A stretch of DNA of 64,000 bases from Pyrrhosoma nymphula (Eukaryota; Arthropoda; Insecta; Odonata; Coenagrionidae), in NCBI GenBank assembly GCA_963573305.1, contig OY754329.1:139425422-139489421 (forward strand), given 5' to 3'. Under the pieces are notes generated by a model, which saw nothing but the letters and a program-made list of their open reading frames with translations, had not been told where the DNA came from and ran no database searches. The translations under genes were made by a program, and so were the position numbers. Within the stretch, counting starts at the first letter, position 1. Each line of letters starts with the position of its first letter. Positions 12,401 to 27,400 of the stretch are shown one piece after another.

Positions 12401-15400
12401 ATTCTTCTGTGCTCTTAGTATGTACTGTGTTCTGTAATATTTTCAACAAGAGTAATTTATAATTCCAATTTCTTGTTTGTTTTACAGTGATATTAGCCCC
12501 ATTTGGGTTGGCAGGTCAACTCACTGGCCAGTCATATAAAGTTATGGATGGGCAGACTCAAAGGCTTCTGGAAGAGTGGCGCCAATTTTATCCAATTGAT
12601 GCAAAATATTTTAGTCGGGAGATAAGTCCAGAAGGTCATTCTTTGCCTCCAGCTGTGGAAGTCCTTGTTGGTAAGAGATTTGAAGTAGTTAGTACTATGC
12701 TTATTTTTGATCATTTCAAATGGAAGTGTTGCCCGATGACTGTGAGTGTAAAATTCAGAGATGAATGAAGGTTTTCAATCTATGCTTTTCATTTTCCTTG
12801 CATGCATCAAATACTAAGGACCAATTGAGTGTTGTTGTACCTCATTTGGTATCAATTGATGCTACAATAAAGAGATCTCAGGACTGTGACACTCACAATG
12901 TGTGTTTTGTGGCAGAAAGAGTATCTTACAGTCTGGCTTTTTCATTAGACTAAAATAATTCATAATAGACAACTAAAATTTAAAAAAGTCATCAAAATAA
13001 AAACATTGTATTCATCTGAATGTAAAGTTAACTTGAAATATAAGCTGCTTCAAGGTGGAATAAGATAAATGTTATTTTTGTGGCTTGAATTAAAAAATTG
13101 TTTGATGAGATTGATGATTTCAGTTAGCTACAGTAGCTACAGTCAGTGTTTATTGTTATCTCTGAAAGAGTGTAAGGGTAGTTGTTGCCTCAGTTTTTGT
13201 TGTTGTCAAAGTACAAATTGCTGGAAAGGGTGATGTATCACAGCCAGTAGAATGTGTTGGTAATAACTAAACGGCCCTTTGCTTGATGTGAAAAATGCAG
13301 TTCAGGTAAAGGAACTGGCACCATACTCTCTAAGAGTAAGATTTCTCATTTTTTGCACCTTATTAATTAGCTGTAGATTTGAAAGACCAAATGAAAAAGT
13401 TCAGGTTGCCTGCCTAAATTTTAAATAAATCAGAAATCAAGTTCAATCACATGTATGTGCTCTCTTATTTTGTGTTGTTAAATTATTTACATAATTAAGT
13501 AAACAACCATTGGAGAAAAACTACTTCAGTTTGATGAGACCGCAGTCTGCTGCCAGTTCTCTCTTACTGTAGCCATTTGGTGGATGAGATGAAAAATCTC
13601 TTTGCTTTTCCATCGGGTCATGTTCTTCTTTTCTCTCATGTTTTGATGTTTGGTTCTCCCATAATGTTCAGGGATTCTGGAATCCTAGTTGAAAATACAA
13701 TTTGAATCAAACTGAATTCCAGGATTCCAGGTTGCACATTGAAATTGGAGGAAATGAAGAATCTGACCAAGTGGAAATCCTGAGAGATTTTCACCAAGAT
13801 GATGTCTCCCAGGAAAACACAAAATTATACATATTGTGGATGAATTCCAATGGCTGCATCTTATATGAGAACTTGCTTTATTTTGAGGGAAACATTACTA
13901 TTGTGGACTTAAGTGTTTGGTGTGAATAAGATATGTTAAGTCATTTTTGTTAATCACTCCAGTATTTTGAAGAATCACATAGGAAGTTATTCAGTCAAAT
14001 GCGTGCAACTCCGATTTATTCCTTAAGAGCCTTCAGATGTTAATATTCAGAAAATTCTTTGCTGTCAATTTCTGAATTTTAGAACATGATATTTCATGCC
14101 ATTAGTTCAACAGTTTTCTATTGAATACTCTGTTTAAAAAAATGGAATGTTGGGAAACTTTGTGTGGAATCCTGGACACCTGCATGGATGATGGCATATT
14201 TTTCAATTGGCTTCTCAATTGTGCCTTCCACCCCCAGTAATTTTTTATGTATTGCCTGGGTAATTATTGCCAAGACTGACCCTTCATTGACTATTAATTT
14301 TTTTAATTTTGCTATTTGTAAGCTGGCTACGTGACTGTTACACTAAAACTCTTATTGTTATCTTTTCAGGTGGTGTCAGGATGAGGTACCCATCTTGTTA
14401 TGTCTTGTTAACAGATATGGATGACTTGCCTGGGCCACATATTGGCATAGGATCTCCTTGTGCTGCCCTGTCATCTCATTCAACTGTAGCTAAAAGTGCT
14501 GGAAATGGGTCGGGTGAGCATGGAAATGGTTTTGAATATATTTTGAATGCCACAGAAGTATGACTGATGAAATACTGCATGGAACAGAATGCAGCTGTGG
14601 AATATCAATGTAATAAGACTGGAAGCCTATTTCACATCATCAAATTCTACATTAATTATAATTTAATAAATTCCATTTGTGAATCATTGGTCAAGGTTTC
14701 TCAAATAAACATGAAGGCATTGAACAGTCACGACGGTGGACATATTGCCTTGAAAACTTTTGAATGACTTGCCATCTCTGTCCTCCTCTGTCACAAACAG
14801 TTCTAATTTCTATTGAAGCTTGAACTGCCTTTAGTGAACGGTTTCAGACTTCTGGGTATAAGATTGAGTAAGCTCCATTCAGAAGCCTCTCGTGCTGTAT
14901 GTTGTTATAAAATAATAGAAACATAGTTTAAATAAAAAGACACACTTTTCAGCATTCAAATGCTATTTTACTTTAAATTTAGAAATTGCATGTAAACTGC
15001 TCAAGGCATACTTATTAGGGATGAAGTAAATGGTGAAACATGGTCTAGAAACAAAAGTTATACAAGGACATCATCTCTCAATTCGTATTTACTCAAAAAT
15101 TTCTATTGGATACTTTGGTGTACATCCATGAATTCCGGAATTTTGTAAATAATTGCTGCAGTTCTTGATATTTGTTGGTGTAAATTTTTGGTACGATAAG
15201 TACGTAATGAATATTTTTCAAGTGTAAATGTGCCAGGCAATAAGGGGATACCGTCCTAGTATTCATAGTAATTTAGGATTTCTGGGCTAGTTTCCGCCAA
15301 AAATATTATTTCCAGCGGATACACAACTGTTCTTGCTTATATATAAAATTCTCAGGAAGAATATTATAGGTGTAGCAAAACTTGGTGGCACTCACCCGTA

Positions 15401-18400
15401 CAGAAAATGATATCAGGGAGAGGAGAGCATACAAGTGAGGGTGGATAAACATGCTTAGGTTCTGTTTAGAAGTCCCCAAACTGAGCCCTGCGATAACTTT
15501 GCTCGCTCATAAATGCTTAATTCGTTCCCAGTGACCTTAAACGCTCCGCTGGCGAGTGCCAACATGTTTCGCTATGCCTATGCATATATCCAACTTCAAA
15601 AAGTCACTTGAATTGTAGACAAGCATCCAGAGGCCACGCCATGAACCCCAAATAAAGCAATGATTCCCTTGTGAGTATTTCGTAGCCCTGTTGGTGGCCC
15701 TGGGATTGATTTGCCGTCAAATCTCAGGAGATCCATTTTTTCCCTCCCATATATTTGTAAGTCTTCTCATTATTTTAATCTCACAATTTGAACGATTTTT
15801 AGAATATTTATTCAGGCAGTAATTTTGGACTAAATTTTTTTTTGTGAACTCAGTTACAGCAACACTATGTGAATGACTAGGTTCCTTTGTCTTCTTCTTC
15901 TTGAGTCTTCCTCTGGGGCAAGAGCTGCATTTTGCATCATCTATTTATGCTCGACTAAAGCCTTGTGTTTGGGGCAGATGATTGACCAGTCATCTGCACT
16001 GAAGACGATGCTCAAGTGTTCGATGCTCAAGAGCGTGGAAACATCAGTTAAATGCAGTCCTTGCCCTAGTGGAAGACTATAAGAAATTTGTACAACTTTT
16101 CTATACTTCAGAATAGCCAAACCTAAAAGAACTATTGCTAATCGTATCCTGATGACATTAATAGGGTTTTCATCCATATTAAAACTTTGATTAATGGTGG
16201 AACATACTCAAATGGTGACAGAAACTAAAGCAAAGGTGTATGATTTATTCGCCTTTCTTACTTTGATTTCTGAAGCGCTTCAACATTCCTTTGAAAGTCA
16301 GAAAGTCCTATAAATTATTCTTGGTCGAGCTTTCTTGAATTGTTGCCGAAAATAATTTTTGATGAGGTTAAAATAAAATCTTGAAATCACATACCCAATC
16401 ATCTCCAGAAGTTCCAAATATCACTCTTGAAACACCTTGTATATTTCTTTTTCCTTGAATTAATGAGCTTTTGTCATTCCTCTGTGTAGTGCCTACGGGA
16501 CAGCCCCCAGCCGCGTCACCCTGTACTCCTCCTCGCTCTCCTCGAGAAATGCCCCTCCAAGTTGGTGCCCCCAGGCCCTCCCACCACCAAGCAACGATGC
16601 ATCACCACCACGGCCACCACCACCATCACCACCACCACCATCATCATCACCATCATGTCTCATCTCCCTCGCACGTCATGGCCTCGGCCCAGCATTCCCT
16701 CCTCCTCATGGGTGCCGGACCAGCTGGCGCTGGGACTGGGCTCGGTGCTGGGGATGTGGGAGAAGGCGACTGTGCTGCGTATGTACTCCCAGAGTATGTG
16801 TGGCGGGATGCCACTCTGAATCCCTTGGAGGGGTCGCAGGCCACTGCTCCATTGGCCAATGGAGGCACCACCGGCCATCCCACTCCACCCTCCTCATCTT
16901 CCACTGGCCCGTCTTCGGAGTGCGGGGAGAGAACTTCCATGGTGCAGGAACCTGGCCACTGGAGCTTAGTGGATCCGGCGCGAAAAACTCAGTGCTCCTG
17001 CACCAAGTAAGTCCCCATTATGCTCTTTTGATTACCATTAGCTGGTTGGATTTTTTGTGGGAGTAGATTTTAATGCCAATGAAGGGGAGATTAGGGTTGC
17101 AGTGATAGAATGGGAGAGAAATTATAATTATGCTTTTAGTAGTGTTTGTTATTCTCTATGTTAAGCTTTAATGTGTCATGCATCTCTTCTAGTTACTTTT
17201 CTGTTACTATATCACTTGGTTATTCAATCAGTATATATCTCAGTGTCAGAGTAATGGAATGCGCATAAGTCTTGATTGTTTATGATATTTGCAGGTACAT
17301 GAAAATGTGTTGCATGTGTACTTTTGTAAAATTATTTTGTTCTCTTATTTTAGATGATCCATTGATTAATAAACAAAAGAGTGCTGAAGTTGTAAATTTT
17401 TTTAAGTGGAGCTTGAATCAAGTAGGGCTGATTTACTTGAATAATATTTAGGAAAATGACGTTTTTATCACATGGTTAAATTTTATATGTCACATACAAT
17501 ATTTGCGAACATATACATTTGCTCAGGGGGAGTACACTTATATTAATGGCTAAATTCTGCTGTTTAATGATCAGATCACCAAGCTGATTCACTCTTATTC
17601 GTCGTCTATACTTCATCCAGTGCCCCTGAATATCCCAAATAGGTGGTCAATAACTTCTTTAAAGCTAAAGGTGCTTATTTTAAAGTAGTCATTCAAAAAA
17701 TTCTATTTCCCATTGCATTATGACTGAAATGAGCACAAATACATTTCTGACGGTAAAAAAGCTTTTTAATTTCTTGTTGGTGGATGTTGTGTGTTGGTAT
17801 TAAAATTGAAATTTCATGTATGTGAATAAGGTGAAAGTTAGATCGGTGTGAGCTCTTTTATTTGTTGTGAGAAACCTGGATAAATAAACAGACTATTTTC
17901 ATTTGTTCCCTTTTATGTAGCTTCAAGCGCTAAACATAAAGCCTACTGGTGTAGTTCATTATGTAGGATGCATACATAATGCTAATGGGTATCTTATTCA
18001 ATTTTTAATGTGGGATTATTTTGTTCTTATTATTACTTGGGACTAAGAAGATAATAACCGTTTAAAAGAATGTACATATTTCATTTTTATGACTTCAAAA
18101 AGTATTGTATTAGCTTATGTTAATTATGTTGCATATTGTGTTAATTTATCGCAAACTAGCAAAGAGTTTATTAATGATGTTGATGTTCTCCTGTACATTT
18201 GAGCCTTCAATTGCTGACCAGCTGACTTAAATTGTTGTATATTTGAAGAAAGACATCATTATGGATTATAAAATATGACATCCAGGCCGTTGTTTTACCG
18301 TGTTTCTCTGAATATAGTCCACCTCTGATTATAGCCCCTCCCCAATTTCTGGAGCTATTCTGTTGGATAAAGTACAAGAACTGATGTGCATTATTCTAAT

Positions 18401-21400
18401 AGAGTTAACATATTTTTCACATAAAGAAATAATTGCTGTTATTTTGATTACCGCTGGAGCTCATAGAGGAAATGTGTTGACCTAATACACCTTTAAAAAA
18501 AATGCCTCCATGAGAAATCATGCTGTATGGCACAGCAATAGCCTTTCCTTGAGATGAGTGCTCAAATCTGACTGCTCTTTCTTCCATGTTGGAAATAAAT
18601 ACCATCTCTGCCACTATTAGGAAGCCTTGTTACATTCAACGTCGATAAAAATTTCAATGTCACTATCAGTGAATGAGATATTATTTTTAGTTATTTCATT
18701 GTATTTACCATATCATACATGTCATCCACATGAATGGAATGGTGCTCATGGCATATTTATATTTTATTTATTTATTCTTGATAACCAGCTTAAACAGCTC
18801 CTTTGGCCCTTTACATACGGGTTTTTAACAGTTAACAAATAACGAAAACACAACCTTGCCGTGAGTGGTGAAAAATCCTACCAGGGGGGACTCAAACCCA
18901 AATCCTTTGGTTAGAAGGCAAGGACCTAACCCTGCTGCTACCAGGGCTGACAGCTATATATCTATAGGTATTCTGGACTTAACTAGTGCAAATGTTGTTC
19001 CTCCATCTCTTTTACTATCAATATTTTGCTGAAAAAGAGGTGGACTATGTTTGGAGAAATTCAGTGTTTGAAATGAAGTTTTCTAGGTACAAATAATATA
19101 TTAGATGAACTGTCAAGGTGGATTATTGGTAGAATTGAGTGTAGGTGTGTGTAGTTAGTGTAAGTGAATTTCTTGCCATGTTCATCTTGTTATAAAATAT
19201 TTTTTGTACAGATCTAAGCATAAAAATTTGTGTGGGAGTGAGGAAAATACTGATGTTGAAATTAGGCATTCATGCATATTTAGATAAATAAACCAATTAT
19301 CTTTTGAATTGCAACACTTATATCTAAAAATATAAAGCTATATAAAATGACGAAACTCCATATTTGTTTTGTGAAATCAATATCATGCCCTGAATTAGTC
19401 TCTTAAGAATGATATACGTGGTATATGTTATGTTGGTGAAGTGCAGTTCCTTCGAATTTAAAAGCATCGTGGGCAAAAGCCTAGTGTGTTTATAAGATGT
19501 GAAGATTTGAGGAAAGAATAAATATCCTCCGAGTACATAGTACTAAATTCACTCCCTCAGAGAAGATTTTTAATCATGGAGTTCCTTTACTTAAACCCTA
19601 ATGTCAATTTGTGTTTTGTAAATTTGATTTATTCCTTGATATATTTATCTTGAAGTCCTTCATAAAAATCCAACCCTTGACTTAATGAGGTTATAAGACT
19701 GCTGTTAGTGTCACATGAGATCTCAGTCATTCTGGTTGTATTGCATTATTTTATCAGGAGAAAGTCGGGCGTGGCTGATTATTTTCTTCCCTAGAATTTA
19801 ACTTAAAATTCAGAAGTTTTGGAAGGATAGATAAACACTTCCATTAAGGTAGGATTGGGAGTCTGTAGGCCCTTCTTCAACCTAAACCCTCATCAGAGTT
19901 ACATATATGTAAAATAATTTTGTATTAACTTTTATATATATAGATGTCACATAGTAAAATACATGTACAAAATAAAATTGTGAGAAAGATATGTACTTGT
20001 ATTCAAAAATACGTTGTAGTATTAGTGAGTGTTCATTGTTTGTGCATTTGGTGGAAATTGCTTAAAATGAAGCTAAGCTTGAGAATAATGGGCCTAAGAA
20101 ATTTATGTGAATCAGAGAATGAATTAAAATATACTTGAAAGGCTCTGATACATGCCATTGGATTGATGATAGATGCTAGCATATGCAGGAAATATACTTC
20201 TAGCAATAGGTGACGTTAAATTTGTCAGAAAGTAGAATTAATTATTCTTGTGCACCCTGTGAAGTAATGTATGATATATTAGAATTTTCAATCACTTGGT
20301 TACTGATTACAGGTGCACTGTTATTTCTCAATATACCCTATTGTTAAAGAATATCCTTCATCAGAATATTACACTGGCAGCTGAGACTTTGAGCTGTCCT
20401 TAGCTTTGCCGAATGGCACCTGCCCCCAACAATGTAAGTCCTGCCTCTCCACTCCCAAGGTCTCTGAAAAGAATAATAGTAGGACTAACCTGTATGAAAT
20501 TACCATAAGGCTTTGATAGCTTGCTACAAGATCAGTAGTTCATAGCACCATGATGTGCACTGAAGAGTTTATATAAACTCCCTTGTAAGAATCTTAGTGA
20601 TAGGATATCTAGGCAGGTATGTGGAAGTCTCTCAGTGCTGGCTGATGAGTATGCACAATTGGCCAAATATGTAGCTTTATTTGGCCACCATTTCCATTTG
20701 CTCAGAAAACTTTTGTAGAAAAGTGAAGCGACAAAACTTTCTTTGTATTGCCATGTGACTGACTAATTTCAGGATATCTTAGATGCTGGGAGTGAAGTAT
20801 TTTCTATGAATACTAAACTATGCATTTTAGGTTGAGGTTAAGTTTAAGCATTCTGTGCTACCTTAACATGTTGAAGATAACCTTGTTTCAACAGAGTGAA
20901 TGACAGTGAGATACACCCTTCCTGTTAAAAGTAGATTAAATCTCTAAATGCGAGCCACTTTAGGAGTGGTATCTGGCCTATCAACATGTTTTCTCGTGTA
21001 CAGCCTGTAGCCTCATTAATCACTTCTTATTGCCTTTAAGGCTCTTTCGGTAAATGACTTAACTTCTTGAAATTTTAATGACTTTTTTCTATCATTTTAT
21101 TAGAAATGACTGATAATTATTAGGTGTATAACTGATAATGAAATTATAAAACAAGAAATGAAATACACATGCTACTACAATATGAAGGCATTATTACTGT
21201 GTGAGTACAGTGTGTCCTCGTTTAACGTTGTCCCGTTTAACGTTGTTTTGCGATAACGTTGTCCAACAATTAAAACTCATAATCGTTCAACGTCGTCAGT
21301 ACTTCACGATAATGTTGGTTAAATTATGCGTGGCCAAAAAAAATGAATAACGAATGGGACTTTGGTGCATCTGATGCATAATTTCCATTCAGCGGAAAAG

Positions 21401-24400
21401 TTTGGTGTTACTCTCCATAGCTTGTGTAAAAGGTTCACCTGAGCAAATAATAATTGCGTTATTTGTTTTATATCAGTTATATTTGCTTATTATTTATTAC
21501 GCTGTTATTGGGGGCAGTGCATCATGTGTTTTAAAACTCAAACCAATGTTAGTGTACCATTCTGAATGGTAGATCCAGGGGCAGATATCTATGTGAAAAA
21601 ATACTTGTAAATCCCGTGCCACCATTAGGTAGAATTGGTGGTAGAAAAAGTTGATTCACTGCTGTTTGAGGTGAATCGAAAATGATTTTCGTGTTAAATT
21701 AGTGTGTAAGAGGAAGTTTTCTATACCCGCCCTGTTGCAGTAAATCATTGAGGGTGATACCGTTCCTGAAAAATGTTAACGAAATACCAAAAAATTTGTA
21801 CACATCACCAGGTTTCCCTCCTTCACTGCGTACATATGTGCACGCTCCCGCAGTGAAGGGCAATAATTTATATTCCCTCAGAAGGAAACCAGTGCTAAAA
21901 GCACTAAATATCAAAAATATAGGAAGGAAACCCGGTGCTTATTTTTTTTAAACTGCCTTTTTAGTTTGTTTCATCTAAGATATGAATCTCTCTGACTAGT
22001 GGCACCATCTGTTCAGCTGCCCATGTAATTACAATACTCCGTAAATCGGCGGAGGATGACGCGAAGTAGTCCATAAAAACACAACAACTTTTTAAGGAAA
22101 TGGGCCATTTTTGAGCAATGATATTATGAGCCACATTTATAACGTCTTACAACCAGGTCCCCTGTATTTTTAAATGTCAACAGTAAGTTCCTATCACCTG
22201 TAGTTTCCATGCCGCCAGGATAAAAAATAATTCCAAAATTTCTTTTGTGAGTGAAAATATCAAAGTTTCGCTAAGTTTGGAACCGATTTTAATTATTTAC
22301 ATTGTTTCTTATGGGAAATATTGCATCGTTTAATGTTGTTTTGCTTAACGTCGTTTTGCTTAACGTCGAGTTTTTCAGGAACAAGTTGACAATGTTTAAC
22401 GAGGACATGCTGTACAGTGCTAATGAATAACATAATAAAATCCCTTCCTAAAAATTTGGCTTAATTCAAAATACTTATCAGTAGGTAATGTTCTCATGAT
22501 GCGGAAAAAGTCTTCATGGAGATATTAATATTATCCTTAGCAATCATAATACAGGAAGTGCATTGAATTCAGCTCGTGCTGTGATTTGAAAAGTTTGAGA
22601 CTCAAGAAGGGACCTGAAGCTATCTTGTTTTTAAAGTTCACTAAATCTAGAGTATCTCTCTTCCATTTAAATCCGAGAAATTTCTATTTGAGCTGTAACT
22701 TGGGTATAAGTGTAGGATAACTTAAGTTGAACTAAGCAGATAGGAAAGAAGCATTATATTGCTGGCTATTGTATTTAATAATTTCTCGCTTTAGATCTGT
22801 ACTCATGACCCAAGATGTATTCAAAATACTTCTGTATCATGAATAAAACTTTTACATGACTGCTAGGTGTGCTAGTGAGGATATTTAACTATAGATCTTT
22901 TATTCATTGGTTTTGTTCTAGTAATATTTTATGAAAAGAATCGTATGATATCTTAGAGTAAGAATTTATAATTACCGTATATTTCTGCAGATAAGACGAC
23001 CTTCAGATAAGGCGAGGTGTAAATTTTCGTCAAACTTTTATAGTTTTATCATATATCTGCCCTAGAAGATAACCCACAAACTATCAACAGCCTATGAATT
23101 CAGTTTAAATCAGCGATCATCATTTTGATAATAATACTGTATAGTATATGCATAATTATGTCCCAGTCATAATTTTTCGAATGAACAAATTTGATTTTCT
23201 TGCATCTGGCAGCACTGATTTGCGATTGTTGCAAACATTCGCACTGATTTGGGGATCTGGGTAATGATCTTGACTATTCACAATGCCTGCGCCTGCAACC
23301 TTCTGCTCCATAGCCAAGCACGCTATCGCTAGGCCACAGCTTGCGGTGGGCAGATTTTGTATCTGTTCTTTAAGATGACCCTGGATTTTGGGGGCCTTTT
23401 TTAATAATTCAACTATCGTCTTATCTGCCAAAATATATGGTAGTAACTTTTATTTTGTTGAAATCAGTCACGGTTTTAAAGCCATATTGACATGCTCACT
23501 TAGTGTTACCAAATTCTGTAAAACAAAGCCGGTAACATTTTTTCACTAAAGAATTTGTTGATTTTTTATTATTTTTATAATTCTGAAAATAATTTGATGA
23601 ATATCTTCACATGACAACTGAAGGCCCTCAGCTGCTAACACACTTGATACTCTTAATTTTCTCACTCTTTTGCCTTCTTAGGCACCTCGAAGTTAGTCCA
23701 TACCCCCTATTCTCACAGTCAATGGAACTGTCAATTGCAAAAAACATTATTTATAATGTACACAATGTCTATTTATGATGTACAATGTCCAACGTGTGAG
23801 AGTTTTCATGTAGGGCCTGGAGTGATACCTTGGAGAGAGGTCTCGCGTGAGGAGTTGAGCTGAGACTCATTTCCATGTCCGCACTTTCAGGTGTAGAAAG
23901 CACAGGCAGGCTGGGCCAAGCAAAGGCAGCACTGCAAACGGTGGCCTCGCTCCCTCCTCCTCCTCGTCTTCTTCCCTCTCCAGTGCCCCGAACCCTTCTG
24001 CCAACAATTCCCCCTTCCCATCCCGATTGTCATCCAAAGGGGAGAAGGGTGAGAGGATGGGGCGGCATGGGGGGGCGAGGGCAGGGGCTGTGCCCTCGGC
24101 CGTGGTGGCTTCTGCTGTGCCGACAGTCCCCTTTCACCGCCGTTCACCCTCCCTCTTCTGGGAGGGCGGTGGCAACAGTCCCAGGCCCCAGGCCGACCCC
24201 AACACCTGCATTCCTCCGAGGTTTGTACTGACGGAGAAGTCCCCAGTCCCCTCACCACAAACGACTCCACCTCACCCTGCACAATTTCTCGTTTTGACCA
24301 CAATATCATCCCACATCCCAATCACGGCTTGTCCACTGCAGACAATAACATCCCCACTTTTTGTCCCCCTGCTTTGGCTGGATGCTATTAATTGGGTGGT

Positions 24401-27400
24401 GCTCTAGAAATATACCCATACGTGTGTGCTAGGAGTTACTTTTGTCTTTTATCTTCTCCGTGAAAATATTTTTCCCTCTGTTGGTGTTACTAATTGATCC
24501 ACTTTCCTTTGTTTTCCCACTGTACATTTATCTCTTTAACAAGTACATAAATACTTTTTGTTCAACCTTTGGTTTTCTTCAATTTTTGTGCTATAGTTTA
24601 GGATTATTTACTCCACAAGAACTCCTGGTGGTAACCTGCTAACCTTCCAATATCATTGGAAAATCTCATTCATAGGTTTTTCATGTTCTATTAATAACCT
24701 ATTCCATCCAATCAATCCAAGATCTTCTGTACAGTATGCTGAGTAGCTTTTCTCTTATTAAAAATTTATAAAAACTTACACTATGGTACTCGATGCTAGG
24801 CCAGTTCATAGATAAGACAAGTCATTCTCCTTTGACAATCTGCATTTCAATGCCAATATTGTAGCCATTGTTTCTTCCAAAAATTGAACTAATGTGAGAT
24901 TTTATTCATCATAGAATGAAGAGTAGTGGTAAGTTGAATTTATCTTGGTTAAAAGTTAAATGTATCTCAATTAATTGGCTGGCTGAATGTAAAGTTTATA
25001 TTTTGAGTAAATATTTTGTTACGTTACCTTCTTGCATGATTTGTGGGTGTTGAGTAAAATTGACATTGTGCACTTATTGTATTAAACCCTAAGTGATCTA
25101 ATATTGAATCAGTAAATTCGTTAGCTTATCACGGTGGCCTAAAGGCTTAGGTCTAGGTAGAGTTTTCTTTGTAATTGATATCTTGCTGCGTAATGTACTA
25201 TGTAATTTATACCAGCTTTTTTTCTGGAAATTGCAATGTAAATGTCCAATTGTGCATGATCTTGGATTGCCTTTTTTTATTTGTGGATTTTCCATACACT
25301 GTTGAATGCAATTTGTGTAAGATGCTAGGTGGCCTCACCTTAGTATATAGTTTTGCTAGTCAATATTTTCCTGAAAAACAGTTTAAAATGAACTAAGCAG
25401 ATGTTTTAAGGCAGTTATCACTATCATATTAAAAATGTAATATACATAGTTCTTTTTCATTCATAGAGAGAGGGTTCAATGTTCTCATTTTATTATTTTT
25501 TGTTAAGGAATAATTTAATAATCAAGCTATAAATTATTTAACTCAAATGGTAACCAACCTGTTTTTTACCTTTTAACTTGCATTTTGAACCAATAGACTC
25601 AGTAAGACCATAGGTGAAGAAAGAATTTTGTCTCTCTGGTATTTGAAGTGGGAACATTAAAACAGAGTAATTCCAATAAGGGTGAAAATTAATATAGCCT
25701 GTGCATAACTTAAAAATGAATACTATATCAGAGGTAAAACACCTTTTAGAAAGAGGAAAAACATCTAATAACAACATTAAATCATCATAAGGAACATTAT
25801 AATAATCAGTTTTATTGCCAATAAATCTAAAGTAAATGTATCTGAGAAACCTAGGATGTACTTTTTCCATTAGGATTATGCATATAGTTTTTTATAATAA
25901 GGGTTCCAAAGTGTGCTACATTTTATGTTCTAATACTGGAAATACCAGACTGCAGTAATTCAGAATAGAATAAAGAATTGGCTTGAGCATACAACTATTG
26001 ACATACTTTGACTGGATTTATAAATTTTAATAAAGATATGTGGAGAAAATAATGTAGAACATGTCTATCATATTGCATCATGTAGGTAATTAAATTGCTA
26101 GTTGTATTCAAGTGATATATATATGACTATATTTCAAGGCATCATTTTGGGCAGGCAATCTGCAGTTCTCTTGCTGAACAGTGAATGGGGCATGTGTCTC
26201 ATATTGTTGAAGCATAAATTTTCAGACAGGAAGCGTTTTTGAACAAAAATTATTGGCAGCCAACACTTAATATTTCACATTTCAAAGTTATTGTTAAATC
26301 AACCTCTTCCTACAATAATATGCCTGTTCTGTATAATGTTATGTTAAATTGTTTGTCTAAACCAGCGATATTGGAATCCATGCAGATGCAATGACTAACC
26401 TCAGAGTTAGTCCTATTTGTTTCAATATTTTTTTTAGGGGATTGGATTCAGTAGTCTGTCATATCCCACTATCGAATTGGTGGACTTGGCTGATGTTTCT
26501 GAAGATCAATGATGAGAGTATATAAACTTTCCAATTTGAACTGAATGGAACAATATGAAAATGATTTTGTGTGTGCAAAAAAGTATTTGTTCTGCATGAT
26601 CATTGTCCATGAGGAGCTTCATGTCAGTTAGTTTACCTGAGAGTGGGGAGAATCTGGGGTATGTAGGGATTCTACTTTCTGGAAACATATAATTCAAGTT
26701 TAGGGACTGAATAAAATCCTGTGTACACTATAGTTGTTAGAGAAAAAATATGTCCCCTGTATAAAATTAATTTGAGCAAACGCCTACTCAATATGCTTCT
26801 AATCATGTAAAATTCATATGCATCACAGCACCATTACTTTTCATGCCATACCATGTATGGATAATCTTTCCTCAGTACCTTATCTTGTTAAAAGTAATAA
26901 CATAGTGGATTTGGTTGTCAAATAGTTGTTCAATATTCTGACTTTGTTCGAGACTTCATTTTATTTGAGATTAGCTTTATCTTTGTTCTCTAGGTGCTAT
27001 TCTTCCATGAAAATCCCTTTACCAATTTGTTACTGATAGATGTTGAAAGCAATATTGTTTGTGGAAAGATATGCATGTGAATGTTGTTGCTATTTACCCA
27101 GCTGCTGGTATTGGGAAATGTCAAATTAACTCAAATCCTTTCCTTTTGCCTATTATTAATTGATATAAGCATTCTTTCATTTATACTGAAAGCATAGTCC
27201 TTTGGTATAGGTCTCTTGAATTCCAAGGGTGTAATAACTCCCCCAATTTCCTCTTAATAATTGATAGTTTTACATCTCCATTTTAGCAGATAATGTATGT
27301 TTTTGTTATCTCTCTATATTATTTGCATTTATGCATTCATGTACTCTGATTGCACTTGACTTATCCTATGCTCGTGTGTAACTTGTTCTGGGACTAATAA

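Larger units (their letters stand above)
6500..12487 (+). other. MED13 intron a-b
   Basis: This intron of about 6 kb is bounded by GTAAGT and TTACAG. It contains a GC-rich TIR element (8357-8978), a GC-rich island (9300-10010), a poly-G-bearing repeat fragment (10369-10608) and a TTAA-flanked MITE (11380-11693). The rest is AT-rich and shows no supported gene. Confidence 0.85.
17007..23890 (+). other. MED13 intron d-e
   Basis: This intron of about 6.9 kb is bounded by GTAAGT and TTTCAG. It holds a TIR element with a SINE inside it (18298-19065), a Tigger-type element (21208-22412) and a second TIR element (22975-23440). The intervals 17.0-18.3 kb and 19.1-21.2 kb show nothing I can support. 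Confidence 0.8.
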
